Below are positions 15,898 through 23,680 of a stretch of 64,000 nt of DNA, piece by piece (the first letter of the stretch is position 1; every line of letters starts with the position of its first letter). Origin of the DNA: UBA7672 sp965279205 (GTDB taxonomy: Bacteria; Pseudomonadota; Alphaproteobacteria; Caulobacterales; Hyphomonadaceae); assembly GCA_965279205.1 (NCBI GenBank), contig OZ257144.1:2790001-2854000 (forward strand), given 5' to 3'. The notes beneath the pieces were generated by a model. It was not told where the DNA came from and searched no databases. It saw only the letters and a program-made list of their open reading frames with translations. A program made the position numbers and the translations under genes.

Positions 15898-17193
15898 TCA
15901 GCCTTTCAGGGGCGGCAGATGGAGCGATGGGTCGACCGGCTCCTTGCCCTTGCGCAGCTCGAAATGGACCTGCGGCGAATTGGCGTTTCCGGTCGCCCCG
16001 GCCGAGGCGATGGTCTGACCCTGCCTGACGAGGTCGCCTTCCTTCACCTTGATCGAGTCGGAATGCGCATAGGCGGTAACCCAGCCGCCGGGATGGCGGA
16101 TCAGGATCAGGTTGCCGAACCCGGCAAGCTCGCTGCCGGCATAGACCACCTCGCCTCCTGCTGCGGCTTTCACCTCGGCGCCCTTGGAGGTTGCAATGTT
16201 GACCCCGTCATTGCGGATGCCGTCCGACCCCGAACCGAACCCTTTCAGCACATCTCCCGATACCGGCCAGATGAACTCGCGCGAACCTGACGGGTTCTGC
16301 GCGACCTTGACTGGAGCAGATGGCGCCGTCTGCACGGGCGGCTTGGGCTGAGCCTTCACCGCTGCAACAGCCTCGGGCCCAGGTGTCAGCGGGATCGGCG
16401 TATCGGCGATGATCTTGTCTGCCTTCGCGGTGACGACCGGAGCAACTGGCGGCTTGGTCGCCGGCGGTTTCGCAACCGGCGGAGCGATCTTCTCGGGCGG
16501 CTCGGCTTTCACGATCACCGGCGCAGGCTGGATGATCCGCGACTGGTCGCGGCTCTGGTCGCGGGCGAGCGGCGGCAGGACAAGTTCGTCGCCGGGCCAG
16601 ACGGTCCACGGGCGAGCCATGTTGTTCAGCAGCGCCAGCGAACGCGTATCGACATTGTAGCGGCGGGAGACCGAATAGAGCGTCTCGCCACGCTCGACGA
16701 CGTGGATGTTCGGCGGAGGCAGGTAGATGACGTTGCCCGTATCGAGCGCGTAGGGCGGCTCAAGACGGTTGGTATCGATCAGGGCGCGCATGTTGACGGA
16801 GTAGCGGCGCGAGATGTCGTAGAGCGTGTCGCCCTTCTGCACGGCGATGGCGCGGGCGGAGGGGCTGTCGCCGGGCTGTCTCAGCTTGCCGCCTGGGCGC
16901 GATCCGGTTTCCGGCGTGAGGGCCTTTGCTTCGTCGATCCCTGAGATGGCGGTCGACGAAGAGCCCATGTCCACGACGCGAGGCGAAGGAGCGGGCGCGC
17001 TTGCTGACCGCGGGATCGGGGCGGCTGGCGTGCGTGAGGGGCTGACGACGGGAGCGCTGGGCTGGGGACGCGCGCCCGGAGAGTAGACGCGGTAGTCGAT
17101 CGGCGCCGGCCCGGGATCGGCCGGGTTGGAGGCGCAGCCGGCCAGCCCCGCGGCGGCGGAGGCAAGGACAAGGGTGCGCAAGGCGATAGGCAT
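15898..17193 (-). CDS. nlpD: LysM and LytM-domain lipoprotein, NlpD-like amidase activator
   Basis: A lipoprotein of 431 residues from the ATG at 17193, chosen because GGAGAG precedes it by 8 bases and it begins a clean signal peptide ending in the lipobox LAGC (Cys 20). A start at 17238 has no ribosome site. Two LysM peptidoglycan-binding repeats follow (QKGDTLYDISRRYSV and ERGETLYSVSRRYNV), then a Pro/Ala/Lys-rich linker and a C-terminal M23/LytM domain. Two zinc-ligand positions look degenerate: NDGVNIA where HxxxD is expected and SPQVHFEL where the first His of HxH should be. This resembles NlpD/EnvC-type non-catalytic activators of division amidases. The position after pcm fits NlpD. Confidence 0.85.
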   Translation of the reverse strand: MPIALRTLVLASAAAGLAGCASNPADPGPAPIDYRVYSPGARPQPSAPVVSPSRTPAAPIPRSASAPAPSPRVVDMGSSSTAISGIDEAKALTPETGSRPGGKLRQPGDSPSARAIAVQKGDTLYDISRRYSVNMRALIDTNRLEPPYALDTGNVIYLPPPNIHVVERGETLYSVSRRYNVDTRSLALLNNMARPWTVWPGDELVLPPLARDQSRDQSRIIQPAPVIVKAEPPEKIAPPVAKPPATKPPVAPVVTAKADKIIADTPIPLTPGPEAVAAVKAQPKPPVQTAPSAPVKVAQNPSGSREFIWPVSGDVLKGFGSGSDGIRNDGVNIATSKGAEVKAAAGGEVVYAGSELAGFGNLILIRHPGGWVTAYAHSDSIKVKEGDLVRQGQTIASAGATGNANSPQVHFELRKGKEPVDPSLHLPPLKG

Positions 17194-17250
17194 CGCCGGA
17201 ACTCTCCATGAAATCGGTCCGGAGAGTGCCCCGATCATGCTTACTGGAAG

Positions 17251-17907
17251 CTAAAGCTCGCGAGCCACCCCCGGCTCAAGGGCCGCAAAACGGCCTTTTG
17301 TAACGAGGGTTTCCCACAGAGTGCCGTCGGGCTTCTTCTCCAGGCGGAGGACAAGCGCCTCCCCGCCCCGCTCGGCCGGGAACACGGCTACCCCGCCTTT
17401 GGCCAGCTGCATGTTCAGCAGATCCGGCAGGTCAGGCACCGAACCCATCAGCAATATCCGGTCGAAGGGCGCCGCCTCCGGCCAGCCCAGCAGGCCATCC
17501 GACAGCCGGATCTCGACCCGCGAGGAAATGCTCATCGCATCCAGCGTCTGCCGGGCGCGGTCGACCAGGGTACGATAGCGATCGATCGAATAGACCCGGC
17601 GCACCAGCCTGCTCAGCACGGCAGCGACATAGCCCGAGCCGGTTCCCACTTCGAGCACGGTGTGCTCGCGATGGGCATCCAGCGCCTGCAGCATCACGCC
17701 GACAGTGACCGGCCGTGTCATCGACTGCCCGCAATCGATCGGAAGTTCGGCATTCTCCCACGCGGCGTCATGGAAGGGACGCGGCACGAACGGTTCACGC
17801 GGCGTCTTTTCCAGCGCCTCGGTAAGGCGATGGTCCATCACACCGGCCTGGCGCAGGGCCAGCACGAGCCGGGCGGCATGAAAGCGGGGATCGACGTCGT
17901 CATTCAT
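17251..17907 (-). CDS. pcm: Protein-L-isoaspartate O-methyltransferase
   Basis: 218-residue SAM-dependent enzyme that methylates isoaspartyl residues in damaged proteins to allow repair. The SAM-binding motif I is VLEVGTGSGYVAAVLS, preceded by the substrate-loop region ELPIDCGQSMTRP and followed by DGLLGWPEAAPFDRILLMGS. Its ATG overlaps the stop of the upstream unknown gene by four bases (ATGA). A second, more divergent member of this family occurs at 60316-60966. Confidence 0.93.
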   Translation of the reverse strand: MNDDVDPRFHAARLVLALRQAGVMDHRLTEALEKTPREPFVPRPFHDAAWENAELPIDCGQSMTRPVTVGVMLQALDAHREHTVLEVGTGSGYVAAVLSRLVRRVYSIDRYRTLVDRARQTLDAMSISSRVEIRLSDGLLGWPEAAPFDRILLMGSVPDLPDLLNMQLAKGGVAVFPAERGGEALVLRLEKKPDGTLWETLVTKGRFAALEPGVAREL

Positions 17908-18452
17908 GACTCGGAGAGATGCACGCGTTCGAGAATAGTGAAAGGCGGAATGTCATCATCGAAGCCCATCTCGTCATGACGGAACCCGGTGAGGTCCTCG
18001 GCAAGATTGAGCGGGATATCGAAAGCGGCATTGAACTCTCCGCCTTCGGCATCGGCTTCGGCCTGCACGGCCATCAACTCCTCATGGATCGACTCGAAAC
18101 TGTCCGGCAGCGTGCCTTCGACGGCGAGGTTCTTCTCGGCGGCGCTGCCATCGTGGAAGACGGACCACAGCTGTTTGCCATCGCGCCATTCCATCGCGAG
18201 GCTGGTGGACGTGTCCTCATGCACGACCGCGCCGACAAGGCGGCCGCCAGCCGACCATTGCGCCAGCTTCGACGGCTCCAGCAGTCCCGCCTGCTCGGTC
18301 ACCACGACATACCAGCCGTCGCCAAGCTCGCCCGCCGTATGCTCGGCCTCGAAATACTCGTCGCCCTCGCCGGTATCGGTGAAGCCCGCGCGTTCGAGAA
18401 TGTCGTCAGGCTCGATACCCTGAACCGCAAACCAGGCGAGAGAGATGCTCAT
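17904..18452 (-). CDS. Unknown acidic protein upstream of pcm
   Basis: 182 residues from the ATG at 18452, which has GGAG 9 bases upstream; a GTG two codons earlier is less likely. I recognise no family. The protein is acidic, soluble and without a signal peptide: it opens with MSISLAWFAVQGIEPDDIL, contains WYVVVTEQAGLLEPSKLAQWSAGG in its first half, and looks like one or two compact alpha/beta domains. It overlaps pcm by four bases and so is translationally coupled. In related genomes surE usually occupies this place between serS and pcm; this is not SurE. Confidence 0.8.
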   Translation of the reverse strand: MSISLAWFAVQGIEPDDILERAGFTDTGEGDEYFEAEHTAGELGDGWYVVVTEQAGLLEPSKLAQWSAGGRLVGAVVHEDTSTSLAMEWRDGKQLWSVFHDGSAAEKNLAVEGTLPDSFESIHEELMAVQAEADAEGGEFNAAFDIPLNLAEDLTGFRHDEMGFDDDIPPFTILERVHLSES

Positions 18453-18490
18453 GATCACTCACTCCGAAAACCACTGACCGCAAGGCCGTG

Positions 18491-18663
18491 GGAAGTCCTG
18501 CCCCACGCAGTGGGGAAGGTGGATCGCGCGCTTGCGCGCGAGACGGAAGGGGCCGGCTGCACAGCAGACGGATCGTGCGGCATCCGCTCGCTTCGCGAGC
18601 AGCCCCCTCCGTCTTGCGCTTCGCGCAATCCACCTCCCCCGCCATTCGGCGGTGGAGGACTTC
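18491..18663. repeat. Long imperfect inverted repeat after serS
   Basis: Arms of about 60 bases (18491-18552 and 18603-18663) are imperfect reverse complements and share AAGTCCT, GGAGGTGG-like and GACGGAAGGGG-like blocks. Each arm contains a smaller hairpin (CGCGCGCTTGCGCGCG in the left arm). The right arm touches the serS stop codon. It probably folds into a long hairpin and may act as a terminator between serS and the pcm unit. Confidence 0.65.
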
Positions 18664-20246
18664 TACCCAATAACCTCCAGCCCGCCCATGTAAGGGACAA
18701 GTGCTTTCGGCACACGTACCGTGCCGTCCTCTTCCTGGTAGTTCTCGAGGATCGCGACCAGCGTGCGGCCGACGGCGAGGCCGGAGCCGTTGAGGGTGTG
18801 GACGAATTCGGGTTTCGGCTTCGGATCGTCCTTCGTTGGCTCGCGACGGAAGCGCGCGTCCATGCGGCGGGCCTGGAAGTCGCCGCAGGTCGAGCACGAG
18901 CTGATCTCGCGATAGGTTTTCTGCGAGGGCAGCCAGACTTCGAGGTCGTAGGTCTTGCGCGCGCCAAAGCCCATGTCGCCAACGCACAGCATCACGGTGC
19001 GATAGGGAAGCTCGAGGCGTTCGAGAATGCCCTCGGCGCATTTCGTCATGCGCTCCAGCTCGGCGTCGCTGTCCTCGGGCTTCACGATCGACACCAGTTC
19101 GACCTTGATGAACTGGTGCATGCGGATCATGCCCTTGGTGTCCCGCCCCGCACTGCCCGCTTCCGAGCGGAAACACGGCGTCGCGGCGGTCATCCGCATG
19201 GGCAGCGCAGCCGCATCGAGGATCTGCTCGCGGATGATGTTGGTGAGGGAGACTTCGGCGGTGGGGATGAGGTAGCGATCTACAGCAAATTTTTTGCTCA
19301 GAAGATCCGCCAGTTGCTGGCGATGATCATCTATAGAAGCCTCGAACTTCTCATACATCAGAACCTGTTCGAGTATCGTGCCGAATGCTTTTGCGGCTTC
19401 CCCCTTGGGGTTGCTAGCCAAATAGCTCATTGCGCCTTCGGGAGCGTCGGAAAGCAGCTCGTAGATATTTTCGCGCGCTTTGCGAGCTGAAGCAGCAAGG
19501 TTTGCTGTACTCGCAATTTGCGCTTCCATCTTCGTCTGCTGAAGCTGCTCTTCTGCTGTCAAACCCAACACGGTCTTGAACAAGTCGTCGTCAAATTTTG
19601 GAAGTTGGCCTGTGCCATACATAGCTGTAGGCCTGACCATTAGCGGTACCGCCGTTTCGCTGTACCCGTTCTCTCCCGTCTGCACATCCAGCATGAATGC
19701 CGCCAGAGCCCGCTCCAGCCGCGCCAGCTGCCGCTTCAACACAACAAAGCGCGCCCCGCTCATCCGGGTGGCTGCCTCGAAGTCCATCATCTTCAGGGCT
19801 TCGCCGATGTCGGCATGATCTTTGGGGCTGAAATTGAACTTGCGCGGTTCGCCGTGGCGGCGGACTTCTTTGTTGGCCGTCTCGTCCTTGCCGTCCGGCA
19901 CGCTGTCGAGCGGCAGGTTGGGCAGGCGGGCGAGAACGTCGTCGCGCTGGGCTGCGGCGGCCGCTTCGGCAGCGCCGGCGGCCTCGATGGTGGCTTTCGC
20001 CTGCGCCACCTCCTCCATCAGCTTCGCGGCGAGGGCTTCGTCCTTCGACGCCTTTGCCTTGCCGATCTCTTTCGACTTGGCGTTGCGGATCGCTTCGGCG
20101 GCCTCCTTCTCGAGGAGAGCCTTCCGCACCTCGGCGTCGAGGGCGAGGATTTCGGCGACGACCGCCTTGCCGTCCAGCGACGGACGCCGCGACCACGCCT
20201 TTGCGTAGGTTTCGGGCGTCTCGCGGATGGCGCGGATGTCGTGCAT
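18663..20246 (-). CDS. serS: Serine--tRNA ligase with a ~100-residue insertion
   Basis: Class II synthetase charging tRNA-Ser, 527 residues from ATG 20246 (MHDIRAIRETPETYAKAW); typical SerRS is about 425-440. The N-terminal coiled-coil arm spans about 30-110. Motif 2 TPCFRSEAGSAGRDTKGMIR and motif 3 near the C-terminus (GSGLAVGRTLVAILENYQ) are intact. The extra length is an in-frame insertion at about residues 226-323 (19278-19571), between GTGQLPKFDDDLFK and YLIPTAEVSLTN, which are normally almost adjacent. The insert is helical and polar and its DNA is visibly more AT-rich than the rest of the gene. No splicing motifs are seen, so it is not an intein. Activity is probably retained. Confidence 0.95.
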   Translation of the reverse strand: MHDIRAIRETPETYAKAWSRRPSLDGKAVVAEILALDAEVRKALLEKEAAEAIRNAKSKEIGKAKASKDEALAAKLMEEVAQAKATIEAAGAAEAAAAAQRDDVLARLPNLPLDSVPDGKDETANKEVRRHGEPRKFNFSPKDHADIGEALKMMDFEAATRMSGARFVVLKRQLARLERALAAFMLDVQTGENGYSETAVPLMVRPTAMYGTGQLPKFDDDLFKTVLGLTAEEQLQQTKMEAQIASTANLAASARKARENIYELLSDAPEGAMSYLASNPKGEAAKAFGTILEQVLMYEKFEASIDDHRQQLADLLSKKFAVDRYLIPTAEVSLTNIIREQILDAAALPMRMTAATPCFRSEAGSAGRDTKGMIRMHQFIKVELVSIVKPEDSDAELERMTKCAEGILERLELPYRTVMLCVGDMGFGARKTYDLEVWLPSQKTYREISSCSTCGDFQARRMDARFRREPTKDDPKPKPEFVHTLNGSGLAVGRTLVAILENYQEEDGTVRVPKALVPYMGGLEVIG

Positions 20247-20525
20247 GGGGCTGTCCTGTTGGCTCGGGGCGGGTCTAGCGCGCTCCGCTCTCCTTTTCAA
20301 ACACCGGCTTTTTCACCACCTCACCGACAGCACCGGCGACACCGACACCTCAACATTCCGGAAGCTTTGCCTCCTCCCTGTCAGGGCGGAGCCAGTATCT
20401 CTCAGGCGCGAGGGGTGGGGGATAACTTGGCGCCGGATTTATTTCCTCCCACGGCGGATCGTCGAGTTGTCCGGAGAAACATGAGTTCGCGATCGCGATA
20501 TCCCGCACAGTTTGACGGCGTTGCA
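20247..20525. other. serS upstream region without a recognisable gene
   Basis: This 279-base stretch has no supported gene. It is Pro/Ser-like in all frames and must contain the serS promoter, but no clear -35/-10 pair was found. I considered a riboswitch and rejected it for lack of a complete consensus. Confidence 0.3.
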
Positions 20526-20649
20526 CTTCCCCTCCCCCTTGTGGGGAGGGGTGGGGGTGGGGGGCGGTTCAACATGCAGACTGATCGAGAGAGCATACCG
20601 TCCTGCAGCCCCCCACCCCTGCGCCCCTCCCCACAAGGGGGAGGGGAAG
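20526..20649. repeat. Inverted repeat of C/G-rich 40-base arms
   Basis: Left arm 20526-20565 and right arm 20608-20649 are reverse complements over about 40 bases, with 26 bases perfect (starting CTTCCCCTCCCCCTTGTGGG). Each arm also contains a small self-complementary core (CCCC..TTGT..GGGG). The 42-base middle is of ordinary composition. Lies between tatC and serS. It looks like a miniature palindromic element rather than a simple terminator. Confidence 0.75.
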
Positions 20650-20715
20650 CGTTGAACGTCTGGCGCGGGTGGAACAGTGGTGTGTTGCTGAGCCTGTGAG
20701 CACGCCGTTGTCCTT

Positions 20716-20750
20716 CGAGACGCCGCTACGCGGCTCTTCAGGATGAGGGC
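20716..20750. repeat. Short dispersed-repeat-like palindrome
   Basis: The sequence CCTTCGAGACGCCGCTACGC followed by GGCTCTTCAGGATGAGG resembles an intergenic palindromic unit common in alphaproteobacteria (outer CCTTCGAGACGC/CCTCAGGATGAGG, inner GCCGC-TAC-GCGGC). Only one copy is seen here, so the assignment rests on memory of the type. Confidence 0.4.
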
Positions 20751-20773
20751 TGAAGGGGCACTGAGGGCCCGCC

Positions 20774-21733
20774 CTACTCGCCGGCGGGCAGCGAGGCCTG
20801 GCCTGAGGTCTGGGCGGCGGCGGTGCGGCGTTTGGCTTCTTCGGCGGCTTCGCGTCTGGCTTCTTCTTCTTCGCGTTTCTCCTCTTCCGCGTCGCGGCGT
20901 TTGCGGGCGCGTTCGATGATCCAGGCCATGATGATCCCGGACTCGTAGAGGAAATAGAGCGGCACGCCGAGGATGAACTGGCTGAACGGGTCCGGCGGCG
21001 TCACCACGGCGGCGACCACGAAAATCACCAGCAACGCATACTTCCGGCCTTTGCGCAGGGAGGTCGCCTGGATCACCCCCGCCATTGAAAGCAGCGACAT
21101 CACAATCGGCAACTGGAACGCAAACCCGAAGCACATCAGCAGCGAGATAGTGAGCTCGTAATACTCCTTCACCTTCGGAACGTAGACGGCCTTCACGTTC
21201 GTGCCGATGAGTTCCTGACTGAACGACAGGTCCATGAAGGCCGGCAGCACGAAGAAATAGACCAGCGCTGTTCCCGCCACGAACAGGACCGGCATCACGA
21301 ACAGGAATGGCAAAACTGCGCCGCGCTCGTTCTTGTAGAGGCCGGGCGCCACGAAGGCGTAGACCTGATAGGCGATGTAGGGAAAACCCGCAGCCAGCGC
21401 CATCACGAAGGCGAGCTTCAGCTTGACGAACAGCATTTCGAGCGGCGCCGTCGTCTGCGCCACGAACAGTTCGTCGAGCGGCCGCCCCGCGCGGTGGGCC
21501 GCATCGCCCAGCGGCGTCAGCAGGTAGTTCAACACCTGGTCGGTCACGAACCACGCCGCGCAGAACAGCACGCCAACCAGGATCAGGCTGTGCGTCATCC
21601 GGTTGCGCAGCTCGACCAGGTGTTCCATCAGCGGCGCGCGGCTGGCTTCGACCTCGTCGACCGGCTCGGCCTGCGGCTTGTCCGCTTCCCTGGTCTTTTT
21701 GTCAGCTTTCTTCTTGTCAGCTTTCTGGGCCAT
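20774..21733 (-). CDS. tatC: Sec-independent protein translocase subunit TatC
   Basis: 319-residue twin-arginine signal receptor with six transmembrane helices. Family features include the N-terminal MEHLVELRNRMTHSL, ALAAGFPYIAYQVYAFVAPGLYKNE in the first periplasmic/cytoplasmic region and GVITPPDPFSQ-type VVTPPDPFSQFILGVPLYFLYE near the end. Both termini are extended with charged Lys/Glu/Arg-rich segments. Its ATG overlaps the tatB stop (TGATG), so the two are coupled. The final gene of tatABC; an inverted repeat follows. Confidence 0.97.
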   Translation of the reverse strand: MAQKADKKKADKKTREADKPQAEPVDEVEASRAPLMEHLVELRNRMTHSLILVGVLFCAAWFVTDQVLNYLLTPLGDAAHRAGRPLDELFVAQTTAPLEMLFVKLKLAFVMALAAGFPYIAYQVYAFVAPGLYKNERGAVLPFLFVMPVLFVAGTALVYFFVLPAFMDLSFSQELIGTNVKAVYVPKVKEYYELTISLLMCFGFAFQLPIVMSLLSMAGVIQATSLRKGRKYALLVIFVVAAVVTPPDPFSQFILGVPLYFLYESGIIMAWIIERARKRRDAEEEKREEEEARREAAEEAKRRTAAAQTSGQASLPAGE

Positions 21734-22323
21734 CAGGCAGGCGTGTCCTGCTTGACCGGCGCGGGCGCCACGGGGGCGACTTCGTCGTCGGGAATGATGT
21801 GAGGCGCATCGGCGGCTTCACCGTTCACATGCACGCCGTTGACGTGCTCAGGCGACGGCCCGTTCGCCGAGTCATGCATGCCGCCGTCGATCCGGAAATC
21901 ATCGCCCGCGTCATAGCCCGGATGATCGGCGGACAGCCCGGCATAGTTCGGGATGGCAGGCGTCTCGGCGGCGGCGTTCGTGATCGCGGCTGCGGACGCG
22001 GCGGCCGGATGCGTTGGCGACACAGGCGCCAGCGCGGAGTTTACATCCTTCTCGAGATCGATGCGGTCCTGTTCGAATTCGCGCTTGAGATCTTCGAGGC
22101 CAGTCGAGGCCTTCAGGTTGGCGACTTCCTTGCGCAGTTCATCCAGTTCGGCCTGGCGGCCCAGCTCGTCGATGCCCTGTTTGAACTCGAAGGCCATCGC
22201 ACGCATCTTGCCGGTGAACTTGCCGAACTTGCGCATCATCAAGGGCAAATCCTTCGGGCCGATGACGATAATCGCCACCACCACCAGCAGGATCATTTCC
22301 TCGAAGCCGACACCCGGCATCAT
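21733..22323 (-). CDS. tatB: Sec-independent protein translocase subunit TatB
   Basis: 196-residue TatB, which with TatC binds twin-arginine signals. An N-terminal membrane helix (about 8-24, EEMILLVVVAIIVIGPKDLP) contains the Glu typical of TatB and is followed by the amphipathic helix MMRKFGKFTGKMRAMAFEF and a coiled helix rich in Glu and Leu. The C-terminal 90 residues are Ala/Pro/His-rich and probably disordered. Two adjacent Met codons could start it. Confidence 0.94.
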   Translation of the reverse strand: MMPGVGFEEMILLVVVAIIVIGPKDLPLMMRKFGKFTGKMRAMAFEFKQGIDELGRQAELDELRKEVANLKASTGLEDLKREFEQDRIDLEKDVNSALAPVSPTHPAAASAAAITNAAAETPAIPNYAGLSADHPGYDAGDDFRIDGGMHDSANGPSPEHVNGVHVNGEAADAPHIIPDDEVAPVAPAPVKQDTPA

Positions 22324-22390
22324 GGCGTTGTCGCTCCCTTGCGGAGAGACGAAAGTTCAGACGCGCCTATTCCGCCCCCGGACAGGCGTA

Positions 22391-22621
22391 TCAGACCTTC
22401 GTCTTTTCCTTCTCGGGGGTGACGTTGATCGGCTCGTTGACCAGTGCACCAGAGGTCGTCTGGCTGGTGTCGACTTCGCCGTCCTTCAGCCCCTTGCGGA
22501 AGCTTTTGATACCCTTGGCCATGTCGCCCATCATGGCGGAGATCTTTCCACGGCCGCCGAACAGCAGCAGCAGAATCGCCGCGATGACCAGCAGCTCCGT
22601 GATGCCCAATTTTCCGAACAT
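22391..22621 (-). CDS. tatA: Sec-independent protein translocase subunit TatA
   Basis: 76-residue pore-forming TatA. The helix ITELLVIAAILLLLFGGRGK and the amphipathic FGGRGKISAMMGDMAKGIKS-type segment are diagnostic, including the FG hinge pair. Followed 67 bases later by tatB. In alphaproteobacteria the scpAB genes commonly precede tatABC, as here. Confidence 0.96.
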   Translation of the reverse strand: MFGKLGITELLVIAAILLLLFGGRGKISAMMGDMAKGIKSFRKGLKDGEVDTSQTTSGALVNEPINVTPEKEKTKV

Positions 22622-22680
22622 GCGTCTAACTCCGGTTCGCCATTTCTGGCGTCTTCAGGGGGCGTCCGCCACCTGTGTGC

Positions 22681-22779
22681 TTATCCCAGGCCCGTCACGC
22701 CCGCCACTAACAGCAGCTTGATCGGCCCGGGCAGGAGAAGAAGGGCGAAGAACGTCAGGCTGACAGTTCCAAACATCAT
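22681..22779 (-). CDS. Possible 32-residue hydrophobic small protein
   Basis: A short frame between scpB and tatA on the operon strand would encode MMFGTVSLTFFALLLLPG followed by a further hydrophobic stretch ending TGLG, with a TAA stop. It would be almost entirely a membrane segment. The ribosome site is weak (GGAG 13 bases upstream; ACGGG nearer). It fills part of an otherwise empty 264-base gap. It may be chance; conservation in relatives would decide. Confidence 0.3.
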   Translation of the reverse strand: MMFGTVSLTFFALLLLPGPIKLLLVAGVTGLG

Positions 22780-22885
22780 GACGCCCGTGAGACTCCATGG
22801 ATCATAAGTAACCCTCCGGGAGCCTTCCTGCAAACCGACAAAGGTCTGGTGGCGCAGCGATTGTCATTAACCAGGATGGGCGGGA

Positions 22886-23680
22886 TCAGGCCCGATCCTC
22901 GGATCCCTCGAAGAAATCGGACTGGAATTCGGTGTCGTCGAGCGGGTCCTCGCCCAGAAGATCGCCTGTTTCGGGGTCTCGCGGCGTGCCGGCGAACTCG
23001 AAATCGCGGGGAATCTCGGCGCTGAGCAGGCCGGCGGCCTTGAGATCGTCCCGGCCCGGCAGGCTGTCGATCGAGTCGAGGCCGAAGTGCACGAGGAAGG
23101 CGTCGGTGACGCCATATGTCACAGGCCGGCCTGGCGTGCGACGGCGGCCGCGGGGACGAACCCAGCCGGCTTCCATCAGGATGTCGAGCGTGCCGGAGGA
23201 GACAGCGACGCCGCGAACGTCTTCGATCTCGGCGCGGCTGACGGGCTGGCAGTAAGCGATGATGGCAAGTGTTTCGAGCGCGGCGCGCGAAAGTGCGCGA
23301 GGCTGTTCGCGCGTTTCCTCGAACAGGAAAGCCAGATCAGGCGCCGACTGGAAACGCCATTTTCCGGCAAGCTCAACCAGGTTCACGCCACGCTTGGAGT
23401 AATCCTGCTTGAGCTGAAGCAGCACGTCGCCAGGCTCGACGCCAGGCGGCAGCGCCTGGGCCAGCGTGGCCGCGTCGATCGGTTCGTCGGAGGCAAAGAG
23501 GATCGCCTCGGCGCGGCGCATGGCGTCGGTGAGGCGCTCGGGATCCGGCACAGGCCTGGGCGGAGATGGCGCAGGTGGCGCGTCGGCCTTCGCCTCGGGC
23601 TGCACCTTGCGCGATTTCGCAAGCTTGGCGACCGCGTCGCGCATGTCCTGCAGCTCGGGTGGTTTCTCTTTCCCGTTCAT
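22886..23680 (-). CDS. scpB: Segregation and condensation protein B
   Basis: 264-residue winged-helix partner of the SMC-ScpA condensin. After a Lys/Pro-rich N-terminus, the first winged helix starts at about residue 50 (MRRAEAILFASDEPIDAATLAQ) and the second contains LSRAALETLAIIAYCQPVSRAEIEDVRGV. It overlaps scpA by four bases (ATGA). The acidic C-terminal tail is likely disordered. Confidence 0.93.
   Translation of the reverse strand: MNGKEKPPELQDMRDAVAKLAKSRKVQPEAKADAPPAPSPPRPVPDPERLTDAMRRAEAILFASDEPIDAATLAQALPPGVEPGDVLLQLKQDYSKRGVNLVELAGKWRFQSAPDLAFLFEETREQPRALSRAALETLAIIAYCQPVSRAEIEDVRGVAVSSGTLDILMEAGWVRPRGRRRTPGRPVTYGVTDAFLVHFGLDSIDSLPGRDDLKAAGLLSAEIPRDFEFAGTPRDPETGDLLGEDPLDDTEFQSDFFEGSEDRA

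Noticed and set aside
19278..19571. Intein in serS
   Set aside because: The insert lacks an N-terminal Cys/Ser and the C-terminal HN motif, and is too short for a typical splicing domain.
20247..20525. Glycine or TPP riboswitch upstream of serS
   Set aside because: Short matches such as CTGAGAGATA and CTCTCAGG were seen, but no full aptamer consensus could be assembled.
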